From positions 1-64,000 of the forward strand of contig NZ_FQWI01000013.1 in NCBI RefSeq assembly GCF_900129615.1: DNA of 64,000 nucleotides, in the 5' to 3' direction. Every line of letters starts with the position of its first letter. The stretch's first letter is position 1. Both the position numbers and the translations under genes were made by a program. Positions 20,341 to 30,308 of the stretch are shown here, piece by piece. Origin of the DNA: Pectobacterium carotovorum (GTDB lineage: Bacteria > Pseudomonadota > Gammaproteobacteria > Enterobacterales > Enterobacteriaceae). A model generated the notes under the pieces. It ran no database searches. It saw only the letters and a list, made by a program, of their open reading frames with translations, and was not told the DNA's origin.

Positions 20341-22342
20341 GCTTTAAAGCCTTGATGGCATCCTGGATGTCCATCATCGATAAAAGTTCAGACGGCGGCG
20401 CTTTCGCCAACTGCGGACAAAGCCGCTCGACATCCGCCAGTAATTGTATGGCCTGAGAATGACTCCAGCTTTCCTGCTCACTCTGCAATCGCGTTGCCAT
20501 CCACGACGCCAATTCGCCAGGTTCCACCTGCTGTGTCTCAACCGTCTGATAGTCGGCCAGATAGCCTATCAGTTCGGAGATCAAGTTTTGTAAATTTTGT
20601 TGGCGCAATGGTAAAGGTACGGCACGCAATGTGGCACGCTGTGACTCAACCACGACATCAATACCAAAACGCGCCAGCAAAGCGTGATGGGCAGACAAAA
20701 CGCCCAGCTCAGATTTACTCAACGTCAGGCGCTGCGGAATCAGTAACGGCTGCGCCCGCAATCCCTCTTCCGACGGCGTCAACTGCACCGCTTTCAGATA
20801 ACGTTCAGCCACGGAAAGCGACAGCATCGCCAAGCCCTTATGGTACTCCAACAGCGCGTAGCACGGCGGATAAACCGTCAACACTCGCCCAAAGCCGTTC
20901 GATTGGCTTTCCAGCGGTGATTCAACCGGAGCACGTTGCTTATTATTGCTGGCTGCGGTGTTCGCCGCGGTTCGATTTGGTGGTGCGTCATGCGATACCG
21001 TGGATGGAACAACCCTATCCGACGACATCACGTGATTCGACGGTACAGAAATACGCTCGCCAGACGGCGGCGGTACACTTGCTGCGTTATCCGTCGGTTG
21101 CAGCAATGTTTTATACAGCTCACCCTGCTTTTTCTGGTACGGATTCTCTGGCTGATAGCCGGAATAGGCCGATTCTCGCGCCTGACCGGAATGACCCGCG
21201 CGCGGCGTTTTCCCACCATACGACGGAGAACTATCGGTACGTGATGGCTGGGCAAAGTGGTTTTCACCTGCGGCGGTGCGGTTTTCCTGCTGCCATTGCA
21301 CAGGTTTCCCGGTCTCCGGCTCTGTCATGCCAAGCGCCGGTGAGGATGCCTGTTGCAGAACGGACATCACCGCCTGATAGATAAAATCATGTACCAGCCG
21401 AGCCTGATGGAACCGTACCTCATGCTTGGCAGGATGCACATTGACATCAACCTGATGCGGGTCGATCTCCAGATACAGCACATACGCGGGCTGCTGATCG
21501 TCACTGAGCTGATCTTGATAGGCCTGCCGGATGGCATGATTAATCAGCCGATCGCGCATCATGCGCTGGTTAACGTAGCAATACTGCATATCAGGCAGTT
21601 GCTTGGCGCCAACCGGATCGGCAACCCAGCCATGAATGGTAAGATCGCCGTGTTGCCATGACACCGCGAGCGCATGCTGTAAGAATGTCGCACCACAAAT
21701 GCTACCCAACCGGCGCTCATACTGGCTTTTATCCGGCGCAGCACGATACTGCCGCATCAGCTTACCGTTATGATGCAGCGTGATGGCAACATCAAAACGC
21801 GCCAGCGCGATGCGGCGCACCACCTCATCAATATGAGTGAATTCGGTTTTTTCCGTGCGCATAAATTTACGGCGGGCGGGCGTGTTATAAAACAGATCCA
21901 ACACTTCCAGCGTGGTGCCCACAGGATGGGCGGCTGGCTTGACTGTCACCGCCATGTCGCGCCCTTCGGCGTAGGCCTGCCAGGCCTCAGATTGTTCGGC
22001 GGTGCGTGATGTCAGCGTTAAACGGGAGACGGAACTGATACTTGCCAACGCTTCGCCACGGAACCCCATACTGACGATCGCTTCCAGATCGTCGAGCGTG
22101 GCAATTTTACTGGTCGCATGACGCGCCAACGCCAGCGTTAATTCATCCTTTCCGATACCCGAGCCATTGTCACGAATACGGATCAACTTCGCGCCGCCGC
22201 GTTCTATGTCGATATCAATCCGGGTCGCCCCTGCATCCAGACTGTTTTCCACCAGTTCCTTCACGACCGAAGCCGGACGCTCAACCACTTCTCCGGCAGC
22301 GATCTGGTTAGCCAGTTGCGGTGGCAACACCTGAATCGGCAT
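20333..22342 (-). CDS. mutL: DNA mismatch-repair protein MutL
   Basis: 669 residues, longer than E. coli MutL (615) because of the linker. The N-terminal GHKL ATPase domain shows [31 protein letters not shown] and [14 protein letters not shown]. The middle (about residues 340-480) is a low-complexity Ser/Pro/Gln-rich linker, and the C-terminal dimerization domain ends the protein. It couples MutS mismatch recognition to MutH and the UvrD helicase. The order amiB-mutL-miaA-hfq is conserved in enterobacteria. Confidence 0.97.
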   Translation of the reverse strand: MPIQVLPPQLANQIAAGEVVERPASVVKELVENSLDAGATRIDIDIERGGAKLIRIRDNGSGIGKDELTLALARHATSKIATLDDLEAIVSMGFRGEALASISSVSRLTLTSRTAEQSEAWQAYAEGRDMAVTVKPAAHPVGTTLEVLDLFYNTPARRKFMRTEKTEFTHIDEVVRRIALARFDVAITLHHNGKLMRQYRAAPDKSQYERRLGSICGATFLQHALAVSWQHGDLTIHGWVADPVGAKQLPDMQYCYVNQRMMRDRLINHAIRQAYQDQLSDDQQPAYVLYLEIDPHQVDVNVHPAKHEVRFHQARLVHDFIYQAVMSVLQQASSPALGMTEPETGKPVQWQQENRTAAGENHFAQPSRTDSSPSYGGKTPRAGHSGQARESAYSGYQPENPYQKKQGELYKTLLQPTDNAASVPPPSGERISVPSNHVMSSDRVVPSTVSHDAPPNRTAANTAASNNKQRAPVESPLESQSNGFGRVLTVYPPCYALLEYHKGLAMLSLSVAERYLKAVQLTPSEEGLRAQPLLIPQRLTLSKSELGVLSAHHALLARFGIDVVVESQRATLRAVPLPLRQQNLQNLISELIGYLADYQTVETQQVEPGELASWMATRLQSEQESWSHSQAIQLLADVERLCPQLAKAPPSELLSMMDIQDAIKALKHE

Positions 22343-22393
22343 AGCGTATCCCTCTTACTATCCTCAATCTATCGACATCGTCAGCATGAAGAA

Positions 22394-24082
22394 TCAGGCA
22401 GACGGAATAACCAGCGTTTGTCCCAGTTGTACCGTGCCAGAGCGCATATTATTCGCCTGTTGGATCTCTTTCATGCTGACACCGTAACGGGCAGCAATCG
22501 CACTCAGGCTATCACCCTTTACGACCTTATGCTTCACTGGTGCTGCCTTTTTGGGCGCGGGCGTTGATGCCGTCTGCTTCGTTCCTGTCGCCGGAATATT
22601 CAAGCGCTGCCCAACCCAGACGATGTCCTTGTTTAGCTTATTCACATCACGCATGGCTGCGAGGCTGACGCCATAGCGTCGTGCGATAGAAGAGAGCGTT
22701 TCGCCACGCGCAACGGTATGACGCGTGCTACCCGCGCTCGCTTTTGCCTCCGTTACGTTACCACCCGACGTTTCTGTATCACTTGCCGCCGACTGTAGTG
22801 GGCGGCTTTCCTGCTTTGGGAGAGTGTTTTTGGGAACGGATTGCATCGGGTGTGTTTGGAAATAACTTCTCAGCCCCTGATAAATCGCATTGGCGAGTTT
22901 TTCCTGATAGTCGTTACTTCCCAAAAGCCGCTCTTCCGAGACATTGGTGATAAACCCGGTTTCCACCAGCAGAGAAGGAATATCTGGCGAGCGCAATACC
23001 CCCAGACTGGCGTGCTCAGGGCGTCGTTTATGCAACCCTCCAACACGCTGGAGCTCACGCAGCACCTTGGTCGCGACGTCATACCCAACGCGCTGGGAGT
23101 GACCAAATTGCAGGTCCAGCACCGCCTGGCTGAGGTAAGGATCCGCGCTGCTGTTCGCCAGCAGATCGCCCGCGCCGCCCAACAGTTCAGACTGTTTCTC
23201 ATGCTGTTCAAGCCAGTTTGCCATTTCGCTGTTTGCGCGGCGGTTGGACAGCACCCAGACAGAGGCGCCTTTAGCATTGCGGTTCGGTGCAGCATCTGCG
23301 TGAATCGACACTAACAGGTTCGCGCCCTGCTTACGCGCCACGTCCGAACGCCCCATGACGGAGATAAAGTAGTCGCCGTCGCGCGTCAGCACGCCTTTAA
23401 AGGCCGGATCGCTATTCAGTAAGGCTTGTAACTTACGCGCGATAGAAATGGTGACATTTTTCTCCCGCAGCCCGTTCGTCCCAATCGCACCAGGATCTTG
23501 TCCACCGTGACCGGCATCAATCGCCACAACAATCCGTTCATTACCCTGTCGGGCTGGCACTCGCGTAGTAGACGACGCATTGCTATTCACGACAACAGTA
23601 GGCTTGTTGGTAAACGGATTTTTGGCGGGTTCTGCCGGCGCACTATTTTGCTGCCGTGAAGCCGGAGGCGCTGAGGCTTGTACCGTTTTCGCTTTATCAC
23701 CCGTGATGGTGAAGACAACAACGTAGCCTGAGCCTTCTTTTTGCGTCACCGCCCGCGTTTTCGCCGCCTGGGTTAAATCCAGCACCAAACGCAGGCTTTG
23801 TGCGTCCTGCGCGTTGCTGGTTCGCACACGCTTAATCAGATTTTGCCCGCTGAAATCCAACGGCAGTCCCTGAATGACGCCAGTCTGACGAATATCGATG
23901 ACCACTCTGGCGGGGTTACTGAGCGGGAAAAAAGCATAAATAGGCTGACCGCTAAAGCTCAGGCGCACCGTGGCCTGACCTGACGCATTGTCCACCTTGA
24001 TATCCGACAGATTGGCTGCCCACGCCGTTCCTGCCAGCAACAGCCATACGCCGATGAACAGCTTAACCATACGACTCATCAT
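22394..24082 (-). CDS. amiB: N-acetylmuramoyl-L-alanine amidase AmiB with two LysM domains
   Basis: 562 residues, well above E. coli AmiB (445). Layout: signal peptide ([18 protein letters not shown]), AMIN septal-targeting domain (about 25-130), a Ser/Pro/Asn-rich linker, a zinc amidase_3 domain ([35 protein letters not shown]), then two C-terminal LysM repeats ([20 protein letters not shown] and [20 protein letters not shown]). It splits septal peptidoglycan in the periplasm during daughter-cell separation. The start overlaps the tsaE stop by 4 bases (ATGA). Confidence 0.96.
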   Translation of the reverse strand: MMSRMVKLFIGVWLLLAGTAWAANLSDIKVDNASGQATVRLSFSGQPIYAFFPLSNPARVVIDIRQTGVIQGLPLDFSGQNLIKRVRTSNAQDAQSLRLVLDLTQAAKTRAVTQKEGSGYVVVFTITGDKAKTVQASAPPASRQQNSAPAEPAKNPFTNKPTVVVNSNASSTTRVPARQGNERIVVAIDAGHGGQDPGAIGTNGLREKNVTISIARKLQALLNSDPAFKGVLTRDGDYFISVMGRSDVARKQGANLLVSIHADAAPNRNAKGASVWVLSNRRANSEMANWLEQHEKQSELLGGAGDLLANSSADPYLSQAVLDLQFGHSQRVGYDVATKVLRELQRVGGLHKRRPEHASLGVLRSPDIPSLLVETGFITNVSEERLLGSNDYQEKLANAIYQGLRSYFQTHPMQSVPKNTLPKQESRPLQSAASDTETSGGNVTEAKASAGSTRHTVARGETLSSIARRYGVSLAAMRDVNKLNKDIVWVGQRLNIPATGTKQTASTPAPKKAAPVKHKVVKGDSLSAIAARYGVSMKEIQQANNMRSGTVQLGQTLVIPSA

Positions 24083-24561
24083 GATTCTGTTGTTCCTGGC
24101 TGAAGAGAAAAACGTTGTAACATCGCGTCTCCCGTCGCAGAGACAGCGAACAGTTCAGCCTGTCGGCCCTGATCCTGATAGCGCAAATGCAGTTCGATAT
24201 CCGCCTCAGGCAGCACACCAGCCCCCTGCTGCGGCCATTCAATCAGGCAAATGGCATCCTGCGTCAGATAATCGCGGATCCCCATAAACTCCAACTCTTC
24301 CGGGTCGGCCAGTCGATAGAGATCAAAGTGGTAGACCGCCAGCGGCGATAACGCATAAGGCTCGACCAGCGTATAAGTGGGACTTTTGACATTGCCCTGA
24401 TGACCGCGCGCCTGTAGGAACCCGCGACTAAACGTCGTTTTCCCCGCACCGAGGTCGCCATAAAGGTGGATAACACAAGCACCGTCACAGGCTTTCGCCA
24501 GCGCCGTGCCTAAAGAGATCGTTGCTGCCTCATCCGGCAGAAGTAAGACTATTTTTTTCAT
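24079..24561 (-). CDS. tsaE: TsaE ATPase of the tRNA t6A-modification complex
   Basis: 160 residues (E. coli 153). The P-loop [16 protein letters not shown] and the switch region [10 protein letters not shown] are clear. TsaE works with TsaB, TsaC and TsaD to make threonylcarbamoyladenosine at A37 of ANN-decoding tRNAs. It lies 5 bases after nnr and overlaps amiB by 4, so the three are one operon. Confidence 0.96.
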   Translation of the reverse strand: MKKIVLLLPDEAATISLGTALAKACDGACVIHLYGDLGAGKTTFSRGFLQARGHQGNVKSPTYTLVEPYALSPLAVYHFDLYRLADPEELEFMGIRDYLTQDAICLIEWPQQGAGVLPEADIELHLRYQDQGRQAELFAVSATGDAMLQRFSLQPGTTES

Positions 24562-24566
24562 TCTAT

Positions 24567-26135
24567 CTATTGTTCTAAAAACATCGGTTCTAAAAACATC
24601 GGCTCTAGAAACATCCGCTCGGGATTAACATATCGGAACAACACAGGCAGTAAATCGGTTGCCAGCATACCTCGGGTGCCGCGTCGCGCTGCCAACCAAT
24701 CGGCCGCCGCACCGTGTACGACACATCCTGCACAGGCAGCATCATACAGCGAGAGCTTTTGTGCCAGCAAACCGCCAACGATACCCGACAGCACATCACC
24801 CATACCGCCTGTCGCCATGCCGGGGTTTCCCACATCAGCAATGGCAACCTCGTCTCGCTCGCTGACAATCACCGTTCCCGCACCTTTCAATACGACAACG
24901 CCACCATAGCGTTTTACCAACTTTGTGGCCGCAAGTAAGCGATCACTTTCAATATCAGAGACGCGGCAATTCAGTAAACGTGCCGCCTCGCCGGGGTGAG
25001 GTGTCAGCACGCGATTCTGCCGCTTATGCGGATTGATTGCCAGCAGGTTAAGCGCATCCGCATCCCATAACATGGGTTTGTTACAATTTTCTGCCAGACG
25101 CAGTGCACTTTTACCCCAGTCATCCTGCCCTAAACCGGGTCCAATCACCACGACATCGGCCCATTCCAGCCCCTGCCGCAGCGTCTCTGTCGTCAATTCT
25201 TGCACCATCAACTCAGGCCGGGCCGTCAAAAACGCCGACTGATACTGTTTGTGAGTAAGTACTCGCACCAACCCTGCACCGCTGTGTAACGCCGCATCGG
25301 CAGCCATCAATACCGCACCACCTAAGCCAGCGTTGCCGCCTACCACCAGTAACCTGCCGTTATCACCTTTATGTTGTCCAGCCGGACGAGGCGACAGCCA
25401 TTCGGGCAGCTGCGCCGCAGTCAGCCGCCGTATCGGCGCGGTTTGATCGTCCAGCCACGCCTGCAACCCTAACGAATGATAACGTAATGTTCCGACGTGC
25501 TCACGGGCGTGACCGGTCAGTAGCCCCGGTTTCAGCGCGATAAACGTCACCGTCTGCGCCGCACAGATCGTTACACCCGCACAAGCGCCAGTTTCGGCAT
25601 GTAAGCCAGAGGGAATATCCAGTGAAACGATGGGGGCGGGATAGGCATTCGCCTGCGTCATTAACGCAGCATAAGGCGCACGCGGTGCAGCGGAAAGCCC
25701 TGTGCCAAGCAGACCATCGACAATGAGATCGATCCCGTCCGGCCACGGCGTATCGCTATCCTGCGCACTGACTTCTTGAACACGGCTACCCTGCTCCAGC
25801 CAGCGCTGCCGGGCGAGATGAGCCTCGTCAGGCAGCGGCTTATCACTGGCGCAAGCAACAACATCGACTTCAATGCCCGCCGCCAGCGCCAAACTGGCGA
25901 CCACATATGCATCGCCGCCGTTATTGCCGTGTCCGGCCAGCACTCGCCAGCGTCGAGCCAAGGGATAGCATTGACGGGCCACCTGAAATGCGGCTTCTCC
26001 CGCACGTTGCATGAGTTCCCACAGCGAAAGCCCCGACTCGCTGGCCGCTCTGGCTTCTTCACGGCGTACCCACTCGGCGTAAAACACCGAATCAGGCAAA
26101 TCATCCTCTCGCTTTTGGTCGTGACCCGTCATCAT
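24567..26135 (-). CDS. nnr: Bifunctional NAD(P)H-hydrate epimerase/dehydratase
   Basis: 522 residues. The N-terminal YjeF_N domain (about 20-230; [31 protein letters not shown]) epimerizes damaged NAD(P)HX; the C-terminal carbohydrate-kinase-like domain (about 240-505; [52 protein letters not shown]) dehydrates it. The last 15 residues are three copies of a five-residue unit ([15 protein letters not shown]) not known from the E. coli protein; see the repeat entry. Two adjacent ATGs (26135, 26132) could start translation. It diverges from queG. Confidence 0.95.
   Translation of the reverse strand: MMTGHDQKREDDLPDSVFYAEWVRREEARAASESGLSLWELMQRAGEAAFQVARQCYPLARRWRVLAGHGNNGGDAYVVASLALAAGIEVDVVACASDKPLPDEAHLARQRWLEQGSRVQEVSAQDSDTPWPDGIDLIVDGLLGTGLSAAPRAPYAALMTQANAYPAPIVSLDIPSGLHAETGACAGVTICAAQTVTFIALKPGLLTGHAREHVGTLRYHSLGLQAWLDDQTAPIRRLTAAQLPEWLSPRPAGQHKGDNGRLLVVGGNAGLGGAVLMAADAALHSGAGLVRVLTHKQYQSAFLTARPELMVQELTTETLRQGLEWADVVVIGPGLGQDDWGKSALRLAENCNKPMLWDADALNLLAINPHKRQNRVLTPHPGEAARLLNCRVSDIESDRLLAATKLVKRYGGVVVLKGAGTVIVSERDEVAIADVGNPGMATGGMGDVLSGIVGGLLAQKLSLYDAACAGCVVHGAAADWLAARRGTRGMLATDLLPVLFRYVNPERMFLEPMFLEPMFLEQ
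24570..24614. repeat. Three tandem 15-bp units at the 3' end of nnr
   Basis: Units at 24600-24614, 24585-24599 and 24570-24584 differ at only a few positions and encode [10 protein letters not shown] and MFLEQ on the minus strand. The length, a multiple of three, keeps the frame, so copy number can vary without breaking nnr or the start of tsaE. Confidence 0.9.
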
Positions 26136-26277
26136 CTGCTCTTAGTTTTCATTACAATGACTTAAAATTAGCAAGCAACCTAAACGACCGCCAGCATTCC
26201 GCACATCTCAGCAGGCATCGGCTCTGCGGCACGAATATGGTAACATCAGCACGTCTTGTTTATTTCTGTGGCCCATC

Positions 26278-27417
26278 ATGTCATACCCCTACGATCTCAA
26301 CGAATTAGCGCAACACATCAAACAATGGGGACAGGCATTGGGGTTCCAGCAGGTCGGCATCTGCGACACCGATTTGTCCGCAGAAGAGCCTCGACTTCAG
26401 GATTGGCTGGATAAGCAATACCACGGGGAAATGGACTGGATGGCGCGCCACGGTATGCTGCGGGCGCGTCCACATGAGCTGCTGCCTGGGACACTGCGCG
26501 TCATCAGCGTACGTATGAATTATCTTCCCGCCAAAGCCGCATTCGCCAGTACCTTAAAAAACCCAGAACTCGGCTACGTTAGCCGCTATGCGCTGGGTCG
26601 CGATTACCACAAGCTGCTGCGCCAGCGTCTGAAAAAGCTCGGCGACCAGATTCAGGAATACTGCGGTGAATTGAATTTTCGTCCCTTTGTCGATTCAGCT
26701 CCCATTATGGAACGTCCTTTGGCTGCAAAAGCCGGGCTTGGCTGGGTTGGTAAACACTCACTAATTCTGAACAGAGAAGCTGGCTCCTGGTTCTTTCTTG
26801 GTGAACTGCTGATCGATTTACCTCTGCCCGTCGATCGCCCACAGGAAGAACAGTGCGGCCGATGCGTCGCCTGCATGACCACCTGCCCAACTGGCGCGAT
26901 TGTCGCCCCTTACACCGTTGATGCCCGTCGCTGCATTTCCTATCTCACCATCGAATTGGAAGGTCCGATTCCTGAAGAATTTCGTCCGCTCATGGGCAAT
27001 CGCATCTATGGCTGCGATGACTGTCAGCTGATTTGTCCGTGGAATCGGTTTTCACAGCTTACCGAAGAGGCGGATTTCAGCCCGCGAGCCGCACTGCATA
27101 CGCCAGAGCTGCTGGCGCTATTCGGCTGGAATGAAGAGAAATTTCTGCGAATTACGGAAGGGTCTCCGATCCGGCGCATCGGCCATCTCCGCTGGCTACG
27201 CAATATTGCCGTCGCACTGGGGAATGCCCCCTATCAGGATAGTATCGTACTGGCGCTGCAAGCCCGTCTGGGTGAAAGCGAACTGTTGGATGAACATATC
27301 CACTGGGCAGTTCATCAGCAGTTGGAACGTCGCGCGTCACTGGAAATTGACGTCCAATCCACACAGAAAAAACGACTTATTCGTGCAGTAGAGAAAGGAT
27401 TACCGCGTGATGCGTGA
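26278..27417 (+). CDS. queG: Epoxyqueuosine reductase
   Basis: 379 residues (E. coli 379). It reduces epoxyqueuosine to queuosine at the wobble base of tRNA Asp, Asn, His and Tyr, using cobalamin and two [4Fe-4S] clusters. The cluster motifs CGRCVACMTTCPTGAI and CDDCQLICPWN are visible, as is the FVDSAPIMERPLAAKAGLGW stretch. A C-terminal HEAT-like region follows. It is divergent from nnr. In E. coli the glycine tRNAs and orn come next; here about 28 kb intervenes before orn. Confidence 0.97.
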   Translation: MSYPYDLNELAQHIKQWGQALGFQQVGICDTDLSAEEPRLQDWLDKQYHGEMDWMARHGMLRARPHELLPGTLRVISVRMNYLPAKAAFASTLKNPELGYVSRYALGRDYHKLLRQRLKKLGDQIQEYCGELNFRPFVDSAPIMERPLAAKAGLGWVGKHSLILNREAGSWFFLGELLIDLPLPVDRPQEEQCGRCVACMTTCPTGAIVAPYTVDARRCISYLTIELEGPIPEEFRPLMGNRIYGCDDCQLICPWNRFSQLTEEADFSPRAALHTPELLALFGWNEEKFLRITEGSPIRRIGHLRWLRNIAVALGNAPYQDSIVLALQARLGESELLDEHIHWAVHQQLERRASLEIDVQSTQKKRLIRAVEKGLPRDA

Positions 27418-27832
27418 GCCGCTCAAACTCTTGTCATCAGTTTGTCGCACGCGCTGTGAATAAATAAAAAAAACCGTTGCCAATCAACTGTCACAAAAAG
27501 TACAAGCGATCGTTATAACGTTTTATAAGTAAAATTTATGAATAGATATCAATAAGATACTCTACAGTATTTTATCAATAACATAGCGTGATTAATAAAT
27601 AACCAACAGACAGCCTGTGGATAAGTCTGTTAAGAAGAATATGATTTTTTGTATTAACTGATAAAAAATGATGTGGATTGAGGTAACGCTTGTGCTCGAA
27701 ATATGATGCTGTGTAGACAGTAAAAAACGGGCAACAGCACAAAGCGGCGTGCATTATGAATTTCTTATCGTCCTTTAGCAAGGGCTGAGATCTAATTTTT
27801 ACGATCGAAAGAAAAATTCTACGATAAAAAGC
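27418..27832. other. AT-rich gap after queG
   Basis: About 415 bases without a supported gene. It is rich in A and T, with no T-tracted hairpin for queG and no tRNA-like fold noticed. The only large open frame lacks a ribosome-binding site and any recognisable motif. Confidence 0.45.
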
Positions 27833-27870
27833 AAAAACGCGGCGACACCTCTTGATGAGGCATCGCCGCG
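27833..27870 (-). terminator. ahpF terminator
   Basis: On the minus strand CGCGGCGA-T-GCCTC pairs with GAGGT-G-TCGCCGCG around ATCAA, then TTTTTGC. A long, very stable stem with a T-run, 75-110 bases after the ahpF stop. Confidence 0.9.
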
Positions 27871-27944
27871 CGGAACGTTAAGATCGTCGTCATAGAAGCA
27901 GAAGAATGGCAAATATATCCACCTTCATCCTCAGCAGGCCGATG

Positions 27945-29507
27945 TTATGCACGGGTTCTGATCAAATAATCAAAGGCGCTCAAGGACGCTTTTGCGCCTT
28001 CACCCGTCGCGATGATGATCTGCTTGTACGGCACCGTCGTACAGTCGCCGGCAGCAAAGACCCCTTTCACGCTGGTTTCACACTTGGCATCGATCTCAAT
28101 TTCACCGATGCGGTTTCTGGCTACCGTACCTTCCAGCCAGTGGGTGTTAGGCAGCAGGCCAATCTGTACGAAGATCCCTTCCAGCGCTAAATCGTGTACC
28201 GTATCGGTAATACGATCTTTATAGCTCAGCCCCGTCACCTTCTGCCCATCGCCTTTCACTTCTGTGGTTTGCGCATTCAGGATGATGTCAACGTTCGGCA
28301 GGCTACGCACTTTTTCCTGTAATACAGAATCTGCTTTCAGTTCTGGAGCAAACTCAAGCAACGTGACATGTTTCACCACACCAGCCAGATCGATAGCTGC
28401 TTCTACACCGGAGTTTCCGCCGCCAATCACCGCGACATGCTTGCCTTTAAACAGCGGGCCATCGCAGTGCGGGCAGTACGTTACGCCACGCGTACGGTAC
28501 TGATCTTCGCCGGGTACATTCATGTTTCTCCAGCGTGCACCGGTCGCAATGATCACACTGCGCGCTTTCAGCGTCGCACCAGATACAGTAATCACCTGAT
28601 GCGGTTTACCCGGTTCACCGCCAGGAATGAGAGCCTCTGCACTCTGCGCGTCAATCACGTCGACATCGTAGTCATCAACATGACTCTTCAGCGCGGTCGC
28701 CAGCTTGGCACCTTCCGTTTTCGGCACGGAAATGTAGTTTTCGATATCGACGGTATCCAGTACCTGACCACCAAAACGCTCACCAACCAAACCGGTACGG
28801 ATGCCTTTACGCGCCGAATAGACCGCCGCTGCTGCTCCCGCTGGGCCGCTACCGATAATTAACACATCGTAGACGTCACGCTGGTTCAGCTTCTCAACCT
28901 GTTTAGCGCCCGCGCCGGTATCGATTTTAGTCACAATCTCAGCCAGACTCGTCCGCCCTTGACTGAAGTGTTCACCGTTCAGGAAAACGGTCGGAACCCC
29001 CATGACATTACGGCTTTGGATCTCATCCTGAAACACGCCGCCGTCAATTGCGGTATGGGTGATATTCGGATTCAACACCGCCATTAAATTCAGCGCCTGC
29101 ACCACGTCCGGGCAATTGTGGCAGGACAGCGAGTAATAGGTTTCAAAGTGGAATGAGCCGTCAAGATGACGGATCTGATCGAGCAATTCTTTTGCTTCTT
29201 TCGACGGATGACCGCCCACCTGCAATAACGCCAGAATCAAAGAAGTAAATTCGTGTCCCATTGGCGCACCGGCAAAACGTGGGCCGCTTTGGGAACCTGG
29301 ATTGGTAATCAGGAATGAAGGCTTACGTACTGCCAGATCATTCTTTTCAATAAAACTTACCCGATCGGACAGCTCAGCAATCTCAGCCAGCAGGGTTCTG
29401 ACTTCAGCAGATTTAGCGGAGTCATCCAGAGTCGCAATCAACTCAACAGGTTTGGTTAATTTTTCCAGATAGGCTTTCAACTGGACTTTCATCGTATTGT
29501 CGAGCAT
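27945..29507 (-). CDS. ahpF: Alkyl hydroperoxide reductase subunit F
   Basis: 520 residues (E. coli 521). It is the FAD-dependent NADH reductase that recharges AhpC. Order: N-terminal double thioredoxin-fold domain with the redox pair in [11 protein letters not shown], then the FAD domain ([19 protein letters not shown]), the second redox pair [11 protein letters not shown], the NADH-binding [10 protein letters not shown] and the C-terminal [12 protein letters not shown]. It lies downstream of ahpC with a hairpin pair between them. Confidence 0.98.
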   Translation of the reverse strand: MLDNTMKVQLKAYLEKLTKPVELIATLDDSAKSAEVRTLLAEIAELSDRVSFIEKNDLAVRKPSFLITNPGSQSGPRFAGAPMGHEFTSLILALLQVGGHPSKEAKELLDQIRHLDGSFHFETYYSLSCHNCPDVVQALNLMAVLNPNITHTAIDGGVFQDEIQSRNVMGVPTVFLNGEHFSQGRTSLAEIVTKIDTGAGAKQVEKLNQRDVYDVLIIGSGPAGAAAAVYSARKGIRTGLVGERFGGQVLDTVDIENYISVPKTEGAKLATALKSHVDDYDVDVIDAQSAEALIPGGEPGKPHQVITVSGATLKARSVIIATGARWRNMNVPGEDQYRTRGVTYCPHCDGPLFKGKHVAVIGGGNSGVEAAIDLAGVVKHVTLLEFAPELKADSVLQEKVRSLPNVDIILNAQTTEVKGDGQKVTGLSYKDRITDTVHDLALEGIFVQIGLLPNTHWLEGTVARNRIGEIEIDAKCETSVKGVFAAGDCTTVPYKQIIIATGEGAKASLSAFDYLIRTRA

Positions 29508-29558
29508 CGGTCGTCCTTAATTAGGCAAGTAAGTACAAAGGCAAAATCGTGCAGGGTG

Positions 29559-29604
29559 CTGGCCCCAAAAGCCGGGCCAGAAAAATCGGGTGCAACGCAC
29601 CCGA
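29559..29604 (-). terminator. Two hairpins between ahpC and ahpF (attenuator-like)
   Basis: On the minus strand, TCGGGTGC-GTT-GCACCCGA is followed by TTTTTC (29581-29604): a classical intrinsic terminator. Next comes a second hairpin, CTGGCCC ... GGGCCAG (29559-29580). Both lie between the ahpC stop and ahpF, so ahpC is likely made in excess over ahpF, in keeping with the peroxidase:reductase ratio. Confidence 0.8.
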
Positions 29605-29650
29605 CAAAAAAGGCCATGTTTTCTATAGCTATGTTTTCCGAGGTGTCAGC

Positions 29651-30214
29651 TTAGATTTTGCCAACCAGATCCAGAGACGGAGCCAGCGTAGCCTCGCCTT
29701 CTTTCCACTTGGCTGGGCACACTTCGCCCGGGTGAGAAGCCACGTACTGCGCCGCTTTCACTTTGCGCAGCAGGTCAGAGGCATCACGGCCAATACCTTC
29801 TGCCGTGATTTCTACCGCCTGAATGATGCCCTGTGGATCAACGATGAACGTACCGCGATCGGCCAGACCTTCTGCTTCGCGCATGTTTTCAAAGTTACGC
29901 GTCAGTTGGCCGGTTGGGTCACCGATCATGGTGTATTTGATTTTGCCAATGGTTTCAGAGCTGCCGTGCCACGCTTTGTGCGTGAAATGGGTGTCGGTGG
30001 AAACAGAGTAGATTTCCACGCCACGCTCTTGGAATTCGTCGTAGTAGTCAGCGACATCACCCAGTTCGGTCGGGCAGACAAACGTAAAGTCAGCCGGATA
30101 GAAGAAGAACACGCTCCATTTGCCTTCGATGTTCTTCTCAGTCACTTCAATGAATTGACCGTCTTTGAAAGCCATGTTTTTGAATGGTTTAACTTGGGTA
30201 TTAATTACTGACAT
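29651..30214 (-). CDS. ahpC: Alkyl hydroperoxide reductase subunit C (peroxiredoxin)
   Basis: 187 residues, equal to E. coli. A typical 2-Cys peroxiredoxin that reduces organic hydroperoxides, hydrogen peroxide and peroxynitrite. The peroxidatic Cys is in [15 protein letters not shown] and the resolving Cys in [13 protein letters not shown] 30214 is preceded by GAGG about 9 bases away; the GTG just before it is not the start. OxyR control is expected in enterobacteria; the upstream TTATTGATTCGATAAA is suggestive but not a clear OxyR site. Confidence 0.98.
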   Translation of the reverse strand: MSVINTQVKPFKNMAFKDGQFIEVTEKNIEGKWSVFFFYPADFTFVCPTELGDVADYYDEFQERGVEIYSVSTDTHFTHKAWHGSSETIGKIKYTMIGDPTGQLTRNFENMREAEGLADRGTFIVDPQGIIQAVEITAEGIGRDASDLLRKVKAAQYVASHPGEVCPAKWKEGEATLAPSLDLVGKI

Positions 30215-30308
30215 CACTTTATCCTCATGTGTTTTCGCATGTGGCTAAAGTACAGAAATGTGACCACCATCACCAATCCGTTGTCTTTATCGAATCAATA
30301 AGTAATAC

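Noticed and set aside
20494-21384. 296-codon plus-strand frame inside mutL
   Set aside because: Antisense to mutL, including its low-complexity linker, with no protein features of its own.
30230-30300. OxyR site upstream of ahpC
   Set aside because: A palindromic-looking TTATTGATTCGATAAA is present, but the four-element OxyR pattern cannot be matched confidently by eye.
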